A stretch of 64,000 bases of DNA from Typha latifolia (GCA_019914945.1 CM034112.1:4797001-4861000); one strand, 5' to 3'; shown: positions 11,602-25,800, numbered from the stretch's first letter. The notes: generated from the sequence alone by a model not told the origin. Program-made: numbers and translations.

Positions 11602-13691
11602 CCCATGGATCCTTGTTAGTAGGAAACTTGCTCGAAGTGGCCTTCACGGCCGTGGACGTGATCGGGGACGAGGAGGCTTAAGTCGTGCTCAGAGCAAACC
11701 TCTTCCATTAGAGGAAGATGATCACCTCTCAACTACTGCCATCAAGGTGAAAGAGCGTATGACTGGTCACGTTACCCAACCTCGAGAATAGAGCATGCAT
11801 GCACCTTCGCATGCTGTCGATGCCAAACGTCCTTTCTTGGGGGTAATCTGCATTGTTCCACTTAGATGTCAATTCTAAGAAAGCAACGGACAAAATTGGG
11901 CATGCTCTGAGTATAGTGACCTCTTTGTTACCGAGCTCAGTGCAACCCTTAGAGTCCCGAGGTGCTAGATACCAAAATAGACGGAATACCTAGTTCATTA
12001 ATGTTGGTGGTTACGAGGTGGCTATCTCTGAACCTAATGAAGAGTCTAGAAGGGAGGAAAACGCTAGTAAGGGGTTAAGTCTTGATAAAGGCAATTCTAA
12101 TACTTATCTTGGCTTGTTAGGTATGGACCTTGACCCCATCAACTATGAAGAAATTAGCAACAAGGAGGAGGTGCAGCAACCCTCAATGATCGAGACTCCC
12201 AAAGACATAGTTGCTAAGGCAACCGAGGCTTTGGCATCCATACCATCCTCGTCATATAGTACTAAGGAGACAAAAGGACTAAAAGGCGAACCAAAGGCTA
12301 GGAGGATCCCAGATGAAGCCTAGAAATACCGCAAGCACATGGACTTCCAAAAAGCATTACAAGCATCTAAAGAAGCTTTCAGAACCAAGAAAGGAGCTAG
12401 TGCCAAGGCTAAATTGGCTAGAAGAAAAGCTAGAAAGGTGGACACTAATGCGAAGAGCATACAGGAGGAAAATACCCTTTAAACTCCTTTTCTCCCATAA
12501 ATTTAATCTTCTAGAATTGTAGGGGGGCTAGTAAGAGGTCCATTTGGAATAGGTGTAGGGATTTTCTCATATCTCATAACGTTCATGTTTTGTTTTTGTT
12601 AGAAACGAAGATTAAGGTATATAAAGCGATGAAGGTGGCCAAAAGACTTGGCAGAAGTTGGGATATGTATGCGGTCCCTAGCTATGGCCTCTCTGGTGGC
12701 ATTATCATGCTCTGGAATAATGATAAAGTAATAACCATTGTTCTTAAGGGTTCGCACCAAACCGTTCATGCCGTCGTAACATAAAAAATTTCCAACTTTT
12801 CTTGCATCATCTTAAGTATTTACGCTAGGACCTCCTATTTTGTTAGATCTCTCTGGAATGACTTTACTTTCATAGCAAATGCTGGTTTACCTTGGATTTG
12901 TGGGGGTGATTTTAATGTCATTCTTAACCCTAATGACAAGAAAGGTGGTAGGCCTTTCGTAAAGGACATGGCTATTAGGGAATTTGCTAAATGTTTGGCA
13001 ATCTCTTAGTTGGTTGAACTTAGTTTCTGCGGTCCCCCTTTTTACCTGATCTAATAATCGGGATGAGGGTGTCAAGGTTTGGTGTTGTATTGATAAATGT
13101 TTTGCCAACCCTAATTGGCTTCAAAGATTCCCTGGGGCTAAAGTCTCTCATCTTCATCGTTCGGCTTTTGATCATGCTCCTCTTCTTCTTGAGATTTTTT
13201 CTAAAAATAAATTTTGTAAACGACCTTTTAGACTTGAATATTTTTGGCTCGATTATCCTATGGTGGATGAGATGGTTGCTAATATTTTTCGATCTGATAG
13301 TACTAATAGTCCAAAGGATTTAAATCATAAATTGTTTGCATTAAGAAGACATGTTTGTAATTAGAACCATAATGACTTGGGGAAAATAGAAAATAAGATT
13401 GACAAGGGGGCTAAACAAATTTAGGAGCTTGAGTTAAGTGAGCTCCATAGCCCCTTGATTACCCCTAGCAACCCTTATCTCCAAAGCCTCTACAACCAAC
13501 CATGCTGCTTTGATGAGGCAATTGGAGGTTAATTGGATGGCTAAGACCCAGGATAATTGAGTCAAGGCGGGGGATAAGAATTCCAAATACTTTCACAATG
13601 TTGTTATTATTTGATGCAGATATAACAGCATTAATACTCTTTTGCTCGATTCTGAATTTCTTGTTTTGAATTTTGATGATATTCAAAATGC

Positions 13692-14650
13692 TGAAAAAAC
13701 CCTTAGACACAAGTATGTATCTAAATACTAGGCAATGATATCACTCGTTCGCTTAAGGAAAAGTCCATAGAAATATTAGGAACGAAAGTAGAAATGAACG
13801 TCAATATTTTAACGTGGAAAAACCCAAACGGGAAAAAACCACGGATCCAAACTCAGATCAAAACCAATCACTAAAATAGTAGCAGTTACAAGACTGACTC
13901 ACAAAACAACCCGTCGATCCAAACGACTTTGTTTTTCTCAGTCTTGCTCGCTAGAACCCACGATTCACTGCTTCTCGTGATTGAAGTCCAACCTCAGTAA
14001 CCCTCGAGATTGATCTTTCGTCTAGATAGCCCTTAAGACGAAAGATTAATTTTTGTAGATGAGTGAAACCTTATTAGTTGAAGAACCGATGTAGCCTCAA
14101 GAAGTCTCCTTCAATATGCTTCTTCAACCACCCTCAAGATAGGGCATCACAATCCTTATATATGATCTCCAAGATATAGCCAAATCCAAGTCTTATCCGT
14201 ACTCACGAAAGTCCAATTTTATCAAACTTCGTCAGTGCGTTCGAACGCGACCCGGGTGCGTTCGAACGGCATGACTTGAACTCAGGTGCGTTCGAACGGG
14301 CCCGAGTGCGTTCGAACGCGACAACTTGAATTCTTCAGGTTGCGTTTGAATGGGTTTGTGAACACAGCTCTCGGTCTGTGTAAACGCAGTACCCGCGTTT
14401 GAACGCGTTTGTGAACGCGGCTCTCTGTCTGTGTGAACGCAGTATCCGCGTTCGAACGTGTTTGTGAATGCGGCTCTCTGTCTGTGTGAACGCAGATTCT
14501 GCGTTCGAACGCGTTTGTGAACGCGGTGGGAACTCGATGGCTTTTCTCCAATAATCTTGCAATTCTTCAAACTAGAGATATTTTAGACTTGTGTAAAGCT
14601 CATATATATGAAAAAATACACTTAGAATATTTTATACACAATTGCTAACA
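13692..14650 (-). mobile_element. Copia (Sirevirus-like) solo LTR inside the LINE reverse transcriptase
   Basis: On the minus strand it begins TGTTAGCAATTGTG and ends TTTTTTCA. It interrupts the LINE between DIQNA and NKNLTNAFIDFYKN, which read in order when it is skipped. It contains a copia-LTR-like stretch (GGGTTTTTCCACGTTAAAATA near 13830-13810) and a dense array of GTTCGAACGC palindromes at 14230-14520. The flanks AATGC and AATAA match in only three of five bases, so the left boundary is tentative. Sirevirus LTRs are known for palindromic repeat arrays, hence the family suggestion. Confidence 0.5.
14230..14525. repeat. Array of GTTCGAACGC palindromes
   Basis: About ten copies of a GCGTTCGAACGCG-like palindrome, several decayed to GTTTGAACGC, are spaced irregularly. 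Three larger units of about 65 bases also contain CTCTCTGTCTGTGTGAACGCAG. The unrelated-looking open frames here (14232-14570, minus) come from this repeat and are not genes. Confidence 0.7.
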
Positions 14651-17539
14651 AATAAAAACCTAACAAATGCATTTATTGACTTTTATAAAAACATATGGGC
14701 CAACTTTGATGATGGTGATATCTCTGATTGGAATTGGAATATGTTGCCCTCAATACCTCAAAATTGCAATGATGAATTGATTCTACCATTCTCGGATGAT
14801 AAAATCAAAAGCACTATGTGGAGTATGCCCTTGGGAAAGGCCCCTAGCCCTGATGGGTTTCATGTGAAATTTTTTTGTTCGGATGTGTGCAATGCTTTAA
14901 GACAATTTCAATCTAGTGGAAGCCTCTCGACCTTATGGAACCAAACCTATGTGACCTTAATTCCCAAGAAAGAGAACCCCAGTAGAGTTACTGATTTCAA
15001 ACCAATTTCTCTATGCAATGCTAGTTATAGACTATTAACCAAAGTCATAGTGAACATAATGAAGCTTATTACCTAAAATTGTCAGTCTTGAGCAATTAGT
15101 TTTTGTAGCTGGGAGGTATATCGAGGACAACATTACTTTAGCTCATGAGATAGTGCATTCAATTGAATTTAAACACATGTAAGAGAGTCTTACATGCTAA
15201 TTAAGTTTGATATGAAAAAAACCTACGATAGATTGAATTAGCATGCTATCCTTACTGCTCTTCATCATATGAGTTTTTCGGACACGTGGATTTCTTAGAT
15301 AAAAGCATGCATTTCTTCTACGAATTACTCCTTTTTGATAAATGGTTCTACTTCTAGATGGGTTAAGAGTAAATGTGGCATTAGATAAGGAGACACAATG
15401 TCCCTTTACCTTTTTATTATTACTGCCCAGATTCTTTCAACTATGCTAAATACTAAAATGGATGTCGGGCTCCTTGATGGCTTTTCTATTGATGCTAATT
15501 GCAAACTATGTCATATGATGTATGTTGATAACATAATAATCATAACTAAGGCCACTAGTAGGAATTGCACTAGTATTCCGAACATTTTTCATGATTAAAG
15601 CAAACTAACTAATCAAAGAGTAAACAAAAACAAATCTACTTTCTATGTACCATCCTAGACCAATCCTAATATTATTAGGAACATTAAGAATGAACTGCAA
15701 ATTAATCATGGCTCTTTTCCCCTCCATTACTTGGGGATTGATATCTCCCCCAATTGTTTGAGAGCTAATGCTTTTAATGATACAATTGATTGTATCCTCT
15801 ATCTCAAGGTGGTAGGATCATGCTTATCAACGCTACCATGAATGCTATTCATGTTTACAAGATGAGCAACTATGTTGTTCCTCTATCCATTATTGATTCT
15901 GTGACCATGAGCACAAGGAATTTTCTGTGGGAATGTAACAAGAAAAAAGGTCATCATTTTGTTAATTGGGACATTGTTAAATTACATAAAGAGTGTGATG
16001 GCTTAAATATCAAATATTTCATAATTATGGAAAAAGCGATCATAGCGCCTAAAATTTGCAAAATCTTAAATGCCGATGACATGCTATGGATGAAATTGAT
16101 ATGGCACAAATATAGTAAGTTAGACTTGTGGGGTGGGAAAAGGATGACAAAAAACTGGTCTACTATTTTCAACCTTATTAATAAGGTGAGTGTGGATTTC
16201 AAATATGGCTTCTCTAAGAATATTGGGGATGGTAAAAGTACTATAATTATCAATGACTCCTAGATTTTTTTAATGTCACTTTCAAAGAAACCTACCTACA
16301 TCAATATGGATATTAGGTTTGGTGCTAAGAAAGTGGCTACACTAATTCAATAAGAGATGTGAAATATTAACAGGCTTTATCTCTTGTTTGGGCCTTCCTT
16401 GGCTGATGTCATCACTACTTTACAGCTCTAAAGTGGGCCTAAGCCGGATAAGTGGGTATAGACTTCAGACCCTGAAGGCCTGCTCTTAGCTAAGTCTGCT
16501 TATCATTTCTTGTAAAATAAGTAAAACCGAGAGGATGATAATTAGACCCTCTGGAAATTGTTCTGGAAACTCCCCATTACTCCTCGTATTCATACATTTC
16601 TATGGAAGATGACTTGGGGGAGACTGCCAACCAGTTAGAAATTTGATAAATCCTCAAACCCTATATGCACACAATATGCAACTCTGATATTGACAATGTT
16701 GAAAACTTATTTATTATTTGCGTAACTGCTCAACAAATTTGGGACTTACTATGTCCACTTTTGGTATCATCAGCTACAGTGGTAATTAGACTAGAGATGA
16801 TTGGTTAAAAGAGGGGGACATGTATGAGAAGGACCAAAGGATTTTTATCCTTGCTATCATTGTCAATTCATTTTGGCATATCTAAAAAAATAGAAACAAT
16901 GCCTCTTTTAACTCCATAAAGACCCATGTCTATATCATATGGAGGAAGAGTATTCTGATGACATATGACTATATGCATTATGGCTTCGAGGACCGTGACT
17001 CAACTTCTGGTGCCACCAAGCAAGTCTGCTTGAGATCGCCTAGCAATAATAGTGAGATTTGTCTTAACATTGATATTGGTTGGGTCCTTCGTGACTAATG
17101 GTTGGTTTTAAATACAGGGGCTAAACCAACTAATGTGCTAAATAATGCACTCCAAGCAGAAGCCACAACGCTGAAAGAGGCACCGAAGATTGCTCGTAAT
17201 TTGGACATCACTCACTTGGAAATAGAATCGGATTCCCTTTGGCAAATGATCAACTTGATTGAAGACTATAAAGAGCTAATTAAAACCTTTCAAAATACTT
17301 CCTTATGTCATACTCGCCGCGAAGCCAATCAAGTCGCCAATTGGTTGGCTAATTTTGCTAGCACATCTCTATTCGAATTTTTGGGGTCCGAGCCAAACAA
17401 AACTTTCCCTGAGCTTAGAACCATTTTATGTAATAATAGCTTATGGACTTTGTTTCGCTGCAATGGCCGTGTGTTGGGCTGTTGCTCTAGTTTCTTAATG
17501 AAATTTTATTTTACAAAAAAAAAGACTTAAAAACAAGAG

Positions 17540-18902
17540 AAATTGAGCCCCCTTGTGGAATAAAAATAAGTTTATTCTAGAATAAGCATCTTTATTCTGG
17601 TATAATAACTAAACAACATCTTACCTTATTCTAGTATAGTAATTCATTATTCTCTCTCATCTTATTCCATACAACTTTTAAAAAATTATTTAATAATAAC
17701 CTACAATTATTAGTTTGCCCCTAGATTAGACAACATTTAATTACACATCACCTCAGCTACAGTTGAGATTCTCTCTCTCCACTATCTTTTCTATTAAATA
17801 TTGATCATTTCAGCTAGAGTTTAGACTCTCTCATATATCTCTTCTTTTAAATGTTAGTCATCTCATCTACAGTTGAGATTTTATTTATTTTTCGAACTAG
17901 TAAATTTTATAAAAATAAAAAAGAAAAAAATATTAAGCCCACACACTTTTTCTGCAGTGCGGACTTATAACCTTGCATTTCACCGCAGTGCGAACTTATA
18001 ACCCCACATTACACCGCAGTGTGGGCTTATAACTCTGTATTAACCCCTAAGTGCATATTTATTTATTTCTTTTAGTCTATGATTATTTTAGAGTGCAGGC
18101 GTATAACATTGCATTACATCGCAGTGCAAACTTATAACACTGTATTAACTCGTAATGTCTATTTATTTCTAATGTATAGTTATTTTATATAGAGTGTGAG
18201 CTTATAACCTCACATTATACTATATTGCGGGCTTATAACATTGTATTAACCCATAGTGCCGATTTATTTCTTCTAATGCAAGATTATTTTACATTACATA
18301 GAGTGGAGCGTATAAACTCGCATTATCTCATAGTGTCTTTTTATTTTCTCTAATGCATAATTATTTTACATAGAGTGCGGACTTATAATCCTGCATTACC
18401 TTATAATTCCCTTTTATATCTCTAATGCACTGTTATTTTAGTGCGACCTTATTACCCCACAGTGCCTCTTTATCTAGTGCATGATTACTTTATATAAAGA
18501 GTGCGAAGTTATTTTCCTATGGTGTGGACTTATAACTCTACATCACCCCGTAGTGCATAATTATTTTTTAACAATGCGAGTATATATAGTATTTTAAGTC
18601 CGCAATTTTAATAAAAAATAATATTATTTCGAAAAAATACTACTTACTACTATATAACATATACTCAAGGGTATTTTCATCATTTGATTTAAAACATCAC
18701 TAATTCCCAATAAAATTTTATTATTCTTCAATACTTTAATATCAACTTTGTGCCATATCAAATATAATTATTACTCCTTATATTAGTATTGAACTAAACA
18801 ATAAAATAGATTATACTAATATTAGCTCCCTTCTTCTAGTATTAAAAATTAGAATAGTTATGCTTATTCCACCCTTATTCCAAAAGTGAACACAGCCTTG
18901 AG
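17540..18902. mobile_element. MITE-like element with an internal tandem repeat
   Basis: The left end (about 17545, CCCCCTTGTGGAATAA) and the right end (TTATTCCAAAAGTGAACACA, finishing near 18895) are inverted relatives. Both ends border the phrase TTGAG, possibly a target duplication. Paired GGAATAAG/CTTATTCC phrases recur near both ends. No transposase frame exists. It sits directly 3' of the LINE tail. The superfamily is unclear; a Harbinger-like origin is only a guess. Confidence 0.4.
17940..18590. repeat. Degenerate minisatellite of about 90-110-base units
   Basis: Repeated modules contain GTGCGGACTTATAACCC(T)GCATTA, then CATAGTG, TTTATTTCTTCTAATGCA and a short ATTATTTTA spacer. Six to seven recognisable copies have diverged by substitutions and small deletions. 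Confidence 0.6.
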
Positions 18903-18952
18903 CAAATATTGGTTTAGGAAAAAAGTAAAAATAAAAAATAATTAAATATTTG

Positions 18953-19075
18953 CACTACGAAAAATTTAGCCTATTGCGACATTCATCATTTATCACTATA
19001 GGCTAGATATTAACCAGTATAGACCTATAGCGACAAAAGATTCGCAAATATTTATTGGCCGATATAAGACCCATT
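18953..19075 (+). mobile_element. CACTA-like terminal fragment
   Basis: The sequence CACTACGAAAAATTTAGCC followed by TATTGCGAC resembles the outer end of plant CACTA transposons (CACTACAAGAAAA with subterminal TTGCGAC repeats). A second, inverted GCGAC-type phrase follows (ATAGCGACAAAAG at 19028). No other end or transposase was found. Confidence 0.4.
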
Positions 19076-19836
19076 TTATATGCCCCATTCTATAAACTTA
19101 AAAAGATGATAAGCAAAATCCACCGGAGAGAAAAATTATAACATAAAATTTTAATTGTATTTAATTTTTTATTTTACATATAAAACTGAGTGTATATATA
19201 TATATTTTCTAGTCAATACATATTTCATTATAATAGGGTGCACACAATTTATATACACACTAGAATTCACTATTATAAATCAACAAATCAAATACACCTT
19301 TTTTAAATTGCAAGAGTCCGAGGTTGCATGCTAATTATCAACCTTAAATTTCACTTGAAATGTGGAATAAGATGTGTGGGGATGGACAGCGTGATACACA
19401 TACACAGCTACAGATCGAGAGCATATCTACCCAGTGTTGCTTACTAGCAGTACAACAGGAACGTTCTTATAAAGGTAGAAAATTATTTATGGTAATTAAG
19501 GAAGTGCAACAATATTATACACTAAAAGTGTCGAGTAACTAATTGGCAAGACAACTGAACAAATAGTGATAGAATCTGAACACCATCCACTGGAGATGGC
19601 AAAGCTGGGCAAGTAGCTAAAGTTACAAATCAAGAGCAACTACATGATGAACAGTCCATTGCTTGAAACACGAAAGAACCAAATGCAAGCAAACAAGGTT
19701 AACAGGTTAGCAGAGATGATGTGATTTCCTACTTTCTTGCAACAAGTGTGGAGGCAGCAGTGAGAAATGGACATCTAATTCTGGTCAGCAAGATAGAGAT
19801 ACCTCACAGGACTGGAATAGTCTATTTAAGATGAAT
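19076..19836. other. 3' flank of the AHL gene
   Basis: This AT-rich region contains the presumed 3' untranslated sequence of the minus-strand AHL gene just below 19837. I cannot fix a polyadenylation site. Nothing else is recognised. Confidence 0.4.
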
Positions 19837-22800
19837 TCAACCTCCAGGGACAGAAATGTTGGCATCTGCTGTCAAGTTCCTGGAATCAGGTGCAGAGTGC
19901 AGAGAAACCCAGTTTTCTCCCCTGAAAGATGTTGTGATGTTTAGTTTTGGAATTGTTGAACAATGCAAACCATAGGTCTCCACTGTCTCCGTACTGGAAA
20001 TTGGGATGGCCGCTGAGGGTGCAGCGACTGATGCAGTCTCTAATCTTGGCTTCTTCGTCTTCTGCTCCAACTGGTAACTTGGTAAGAAACTTCCAACAAC
20101 GACCTGACATAAGGACAGTTATTAGTTTCAAGTACAGAAAGATGAAAATGTGTAAGTTCTCATCAATATATCGTGATGTTGTAAAAGAAAATGATAAATT
20201 GTGGATGGCACTAGGAAATTTTTTACTGCTGGACACAACAAAGATAGGATAAGATACATCTTCCATCAAAGAAGTGGCTGACTCATACATAATAGGATAT
20301 TAAAGCATCAGTCTTTTCAGAATGAGATGTGTTACCTGAACAGGACTTGCAGCCACTAGAAGTCCAGCAACTCCACCCCCTATAACACGACCGTCTGGGC
20401 TGGCCAAAGAAACGCTCATCCCACCTGATCGACTTTTTGTTCCTCCATTTTCACTCGGCATGAAGGACCCAGATAAGGATAGAAGCTCGAAGCGACCCTA
20501 CATTTAACAGATTCTAAGTTGCAATATAAATAGAGTTCTTTCCAGAAAGCATCAACAACAATGATGCAAATGTGGAAAAACAAATTCTGCATAACCAGTC
20601 ACAGCAATTCTACTTTCAGATACTAAAGATCAGATCTGAAGTGTACGACAGAGAAATTTACTTGCATCCAAAGCCTCATTAACCTATATAAGAAAATGTT
20701 TTACCTCAAACTTTTATTTTTTCCTGCAAATATTTGTTCTATGAATTATCAGATTGCAGGAATCAAGACCACATCTTTTGACAGCTCAAGACACTGCAGA
20801 AGAAAAAAAATCTGGGACCTAGTGGATGGTTTCATTGCAACAAAACTCTCAGCTTTAGCTTATACATTTAATTTTAGAGCCTAGGGGGGTGAAAACAGGT
20901 TGGATTAAGTTTACCGTTTGTTCTTCATCCGGATCCAAAAACAATATGGATACGGTTATGACTTAACCACTATCCAATCCATATCCAATTTGTTCTCACC
21001 CCAGCTTTAGAAGGGCTTGGACAAGGATCAGGTAAATTATGCATATTCAAGTAGCTGAAAACCTACAGTTTTGAAGAATATGCACATACATCTACTTGCT
21101 CCATGATATCAATTATCATGCCAAGTTATGGAAATCAGCAAGGTATGTGCCAACCTGCACGGTCACCATAAGGTTGCACATCTTCATGCAAAATAATTTT
21201 TGCCTGTTTGGCACAGAACTGCATGACATGTCTAATACTAACTCATTTCTGAAGAATTTTGCAGCAAAAGTTGGCAGGTCGGTAGGGCTTGTGTGATCTT
21301 AAGAAGACACTAAATTAACCATTAGAATATATGCCAAACTGGCACATGCTATTTGATAGAAAAATGTGTTGCCCCATGTGGGGCATCCTAATTAGCACAT
21401 ACTACCCCAGGCCAAATGACACTCATTGTGCCACTGGTATAACAATCCTTAGTCTAGATTTATTTAAACTTCTTATGGTTAATTTTGTTTAAAGTTTAAA
21501 CATAGTATTAATCTCATTATCAAACTTCTTTTTACATTTTCCATTTTTAAATTAGTTAATTATAATTACTATACAAAGAATTAATTGATTTTAGGTAATA
21601 TTACAGTACATATGAAGATAAAATGCAACTTCCTTATTCTAGCAATGAATGATATGAAAATGAATCTTGGACGGGACCGATTTGGTGGCTTTCATGGTGG
21701 CCGATACCCCAGCTGAAACCAGCCAACCGGCTAGTTTGGCCAAGATTAGGATCGGCCGAAACTAGGATTCTTGGTACTCAGAATTCATGTGAGTTAAAAA
21801 TGGTCAAGCTGATCATATCAGCCAATGCATGAAGCATGGAATCCATCGACACCTCACAAAATGGGTATATTACCATATTCCAGTTTCACAGAAAAAGGAG
21901 ATACATCTATATTTAGAATTTCATATTCTCAATACATCTTTACATTGACCTTCAATTTGTGTTGATATTAGAACCATACTAAGAAACTGCATCTAACAAT
22001 TGATTGTGAGGATGGATCCTGAAACTGAATTTTTGTAGGGCAGATACTTGCACTAAAAAGTTGTGAGCATAGTGTCAACAGCCTCTTCAACAAGGGAAAG
22101 GTTGGATTCATATTTCCTCTCTATACCATACTTAAGAAAAAACCTCGTGCATTGGGATGCTATTTTGTTTAAATTTGCACTAACTTTATCAGACCAGACC
22201 TTAAATTTTCATATCCAAGTATCTAACAGTTCAATTAGCCATATGTAAAGGGAAAGGACAGTGGAGCAGGAGAAAATTATATGCCAACTCCTTCGACAAA
22301 CCTTGCATGTAAATGGTCAAGAAACTGCATGAAAAATATATAACTGGAAGTACACAGTTACGCAAATAAATTTCCTAAGGTTATTATGATGCAAATAAAT
22401 AGGTAGTTGTAGATAGTTCTCTTAGAAGACTTAGTTTGGACTTTGAACATCATTCTGATCATCAAAGCCTCTCACATGTTTAGTCAAAACTTGTCCTTAC
22501 TATTTCAATGGTTCAGATATTTGTGGCAACTCTAATTGCTAAAAGAGAATTTTATGTACTTCCACTGCACAATCTAACAAAAATTTTGTACCTCAGGTTT
22601 TATTTCAACTAGTATCTTCAAAATTGATTAACAATGAATTCTGCAAAGTGGTTAATTCATACACCTCTAACAGGTTAAGCTTCCTTTTGGACAATAATAT
22701 ACCTTAATGCAAGACTAGTACAATCTGACAATTTGTTCCTTCAGATTTTCTTCAGTAATCTTTAAGAGGATAAACAATGGTGAACTCCATTACCGAGTCA

Positions 22801-25800
22801 AAAGAAATATTTGATCTATTTCGGAGATGATGGTGAGCTTCTAAATGATAATGAATGATTATCAACAGCAAGCTTAGAAGTCAAAATATCAGTGCAATGT
22901 ACCTCATAAGTTAATGTACCGCCCAATGAATCAGGCTGACGAAGTGTAACATTCGATATCACACCATTAGCAGATAATATACATATAGCTCCAGGACCTT
23001 GTTGAGAGAATGATATGATCTTCATAGTGACATCCTGAAGATAATATAAATGAACAAGCAACAATAAAATCTCATTTCTGAAAATATGTAAATTCTAGAA
23101 AAGAAAAATTAGGATGAGAGATTTTTTATTCTTTGATTTTTCTCCTTCAGCAATCAATTAGTTATATGACAAATTACAAGAATATCCTTCAACTTTAAAT
23201 CAACAAGAGAAATATAAAGCTTTCATGAACTTAACACCAAGCATTCAAGAGACCAGCTTAGTCAACAAAAAAAGAGTATAAAAAAGAACACCACAGAACT
23301 CTCTCATAGAAAACCTCTCACTAAACCCACACTTTTGTTCCACAGCAGGTGACTGGAACCTAGTGATGCCCACAATCAAGACATCCATGTACGTGAAAGA
23401 AAGATGACATCACGAGGGAAAGGCCACAAGCACAGAAAACAAGAAGACTACAAGGTTCACCAAATAAACAGCTATGTCCACGAGAATGGAGAAGAACAAA
23501 TCCACTATCAAGATAATGAGATAGGAGTACAGGAAACTCAGTTCTCAACATGCAACTTCAGCACAGGGAACATCCTTGCTAAACCCTCCATGTTCCAACC
23601 ACCAAGAGAGCTTTTCAAATCATCTCCATACCATGTTGGAGATCATAGAATATAAAGAAGATTTGCAACATCTCCATACCATGTTGGAGATCATAGAATA
23701 TAAATAAGGTTTACAATGAAATCACCAAATCCTTCTTCTCAACAACGAGAAGAGAGCCAAATTGACAAATATCTCATGCTTTTACCAACTTACACATGGG
23801 TCTTTTCTAAACAGTGTTCTAAAAGAAGGCTACGGCTGCCGCCATGGCAGATTTGCCCTCAACACGAGACATGAAAATGTTTAGGACTGTGGCGGCCGCC
23901 TCAGCAGGTAGCGGACATTTTCTCAATTTGTACTCTCTTAAATCTTAGAAAAGAAAAATTAAAGTGTGTCTACTAACAATCTGTAACTAAAATTCATTAT
24001 GTACTTGAAAGATTTTATCTGAAATTCTTGTGATAATAAAAATTCTTTAAAACTTGTCGTTGCAGTGTAAGCTTATATCAATAGTTTTAACTAGTCGGAA
24101 GTTACAGCATTCGGTGGTGAAGAAGACTGCAAAACTTTCCTAAAGCCGTCAATTTTTTTTCTTCTTTTTCCTTTTCCTTTTGACTAAGATACAAAAGATA
24201 AAAAACAAATACATTCACAATTTTATTTCCAAAATTGTAGAAACATCATCCAAATGCTATTTGCAAATGCTTCCAAATTTTACATAATTCATTAATTTGT
24301 TGATATCATGTTTTGAATGTTGATAATTTGTCAAATACCATCTTTTTGTTTTGATTATATATTGGCTAGAGAGCTTAGAAAAAATATATTTGTAATAATT
24401 TTATTTGACAGCCGCCGTGGGTTCATGTCACCTGCCATCCGCCTCATGCCATGAAACCACTCAGTTGCTACAAACTAGTTGCGCGATTTTTAGAACATTG
24501 ATTCTAAATAGCCCTCTTATACAATTCTCCCACATAGCCCAACATCATGAGTCCTACCAACAGGTCAAGTAAGCACAAACAAAATATAACCATTACATGG
24601 GTCCAGTGGATAAAAAAAATTAAGCTAAATATAATTATTACATGGGTCCAGTGGATAAGAAAATAAAAAAAATAGCCCTCTTATACAATTCTCCCACATA
24701 GCCCAACATCATGAGCCCTACCAACAGGTCAAGTAAGCACAAACAAAATATAACCATTACATGGGTCCAGTGGATTAAAAAAAAAAAGGCTAAATGGTTT
24801 ATTGGTTAATTTGGATGCCACAAACACAGCAAATCTCCAATATATCAATGTCACTCAATCATCATTATTCAGCTAACCACAAGTTTTATGCTCCACCCTC
24901 TTGAAGCTAAAAGGAAGGTGTCATTTAATCTTTTCTATTTGCATTGGCTTCTCTGCTTGTCACCTTCTACCGTATGAATCTCATATAATTTATCTACTAA
25001 TGCCCCCCCTCACCCCCCAAAACAATATTTCCACTTGCAGCCTTCAATGTCCAATTTGAATAGGAAAAAGCAAGCTCTTCTTCAAATCCAACAGATGGTG
25101 AACATAATTAAGTACACTCCTATTACGAACCATATCTGGATCAATCCGTAAGTAAGAAAATTATGAAAATTTAGGTAATGGTAGCCTCGAAAGTTAGGGT
25201 TCTAATAGTTCTGGTTTTATGTCAATTGGATGTCTGGATGGAAAAAAAAATTAAAATAGTGGAGCAAGGTCAGAACAGGGTAAAACGATAAATATCTAAC
25301 GTTGCGGCAATCGTAGGAGAATAACAGAAGCCGTAAGGTAGGGTGGCTCATAGAGGTGATGGTAGCTATGAGTTAGAAGTAGAATTAGAGTTTCTAACTT
25401 AGATCTACTCGTAGGAAAATAAATGGTTATAATTAACTTATTTCTACTCTTTGATTATCTTACTCTTACTCCTAAGATATACTCAAGACTAAAATAATTT
25501 CTTAATGCTTAGATGCTTGTATTATTAAATAAAGAAGCTCAATGCCTTTATATATAAAGATCGTGTATAATGAATTCTACTCGAACTAGCTCTAAAGGCT
25601 TATACAATTTGAACTAGGACTTGTCTTAAAGACTTATATTACTTAATTAGACTTGCCTTAGTGACTTACATGACTTATATAAGCATGAATCAATTACAAG
25701 ATTAATAGACTATATCCATCGAGCCCAATATCTTCATTATACGATCTAATTTAACCCAGTTCATATCAACTCCCATTCCATCAAATATTCTCAAGTAGAA

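Larger units (their letters stand above)
10290..17530 (+). mobile_element. L1-type LINE, degraded, containing two later insertions
   Basis: Plus-strand domains occur in LINE order. ORF1/DUF4283-like sequence lies at 10570-10960 (DPDLLVESKAEWRNA, TEGLWIVRGMTLNL, MAPI-VRFYDLPDEYW). The AP-type endonuclease lies at about 12500-13020 (LLETKI, GGIIMLWNND, CGGDFNVIL). Reverse transcriptase lies at 14640-15780 (PLGKAPSPDGFH, TLIPKKENP, DFKPISLCN, LHYLGIDIS), followed by zf-RVT around 16490-16800. RNase H lies at 17040-17400 (EIESDSLWQMI, TRREANQVANWLANF). An A-rich tail follows at 17512-17530. Frameshifts and stops occur throughout and the RT active site reads YVDN rather than YADD, so it cannot be active. 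An hAT MITE (11060-11601) and a copia-type solo LTR (about 13692-14650) split it. The 5' end is approximate. Confidence 0.85.

Noticed and set aside
14230..14525. CRISPR-like spacing of palindromes
   Set aside because: Repeat spacing is irregular, units are decayed, and the host is a plant; the LTR context explains them.
14232..14570. Overlapping minus-strand frames rich in Arg, Thr and Ser
   Set aside because: Produced by the repeated GTTCGAACGC units in the solo LTR.
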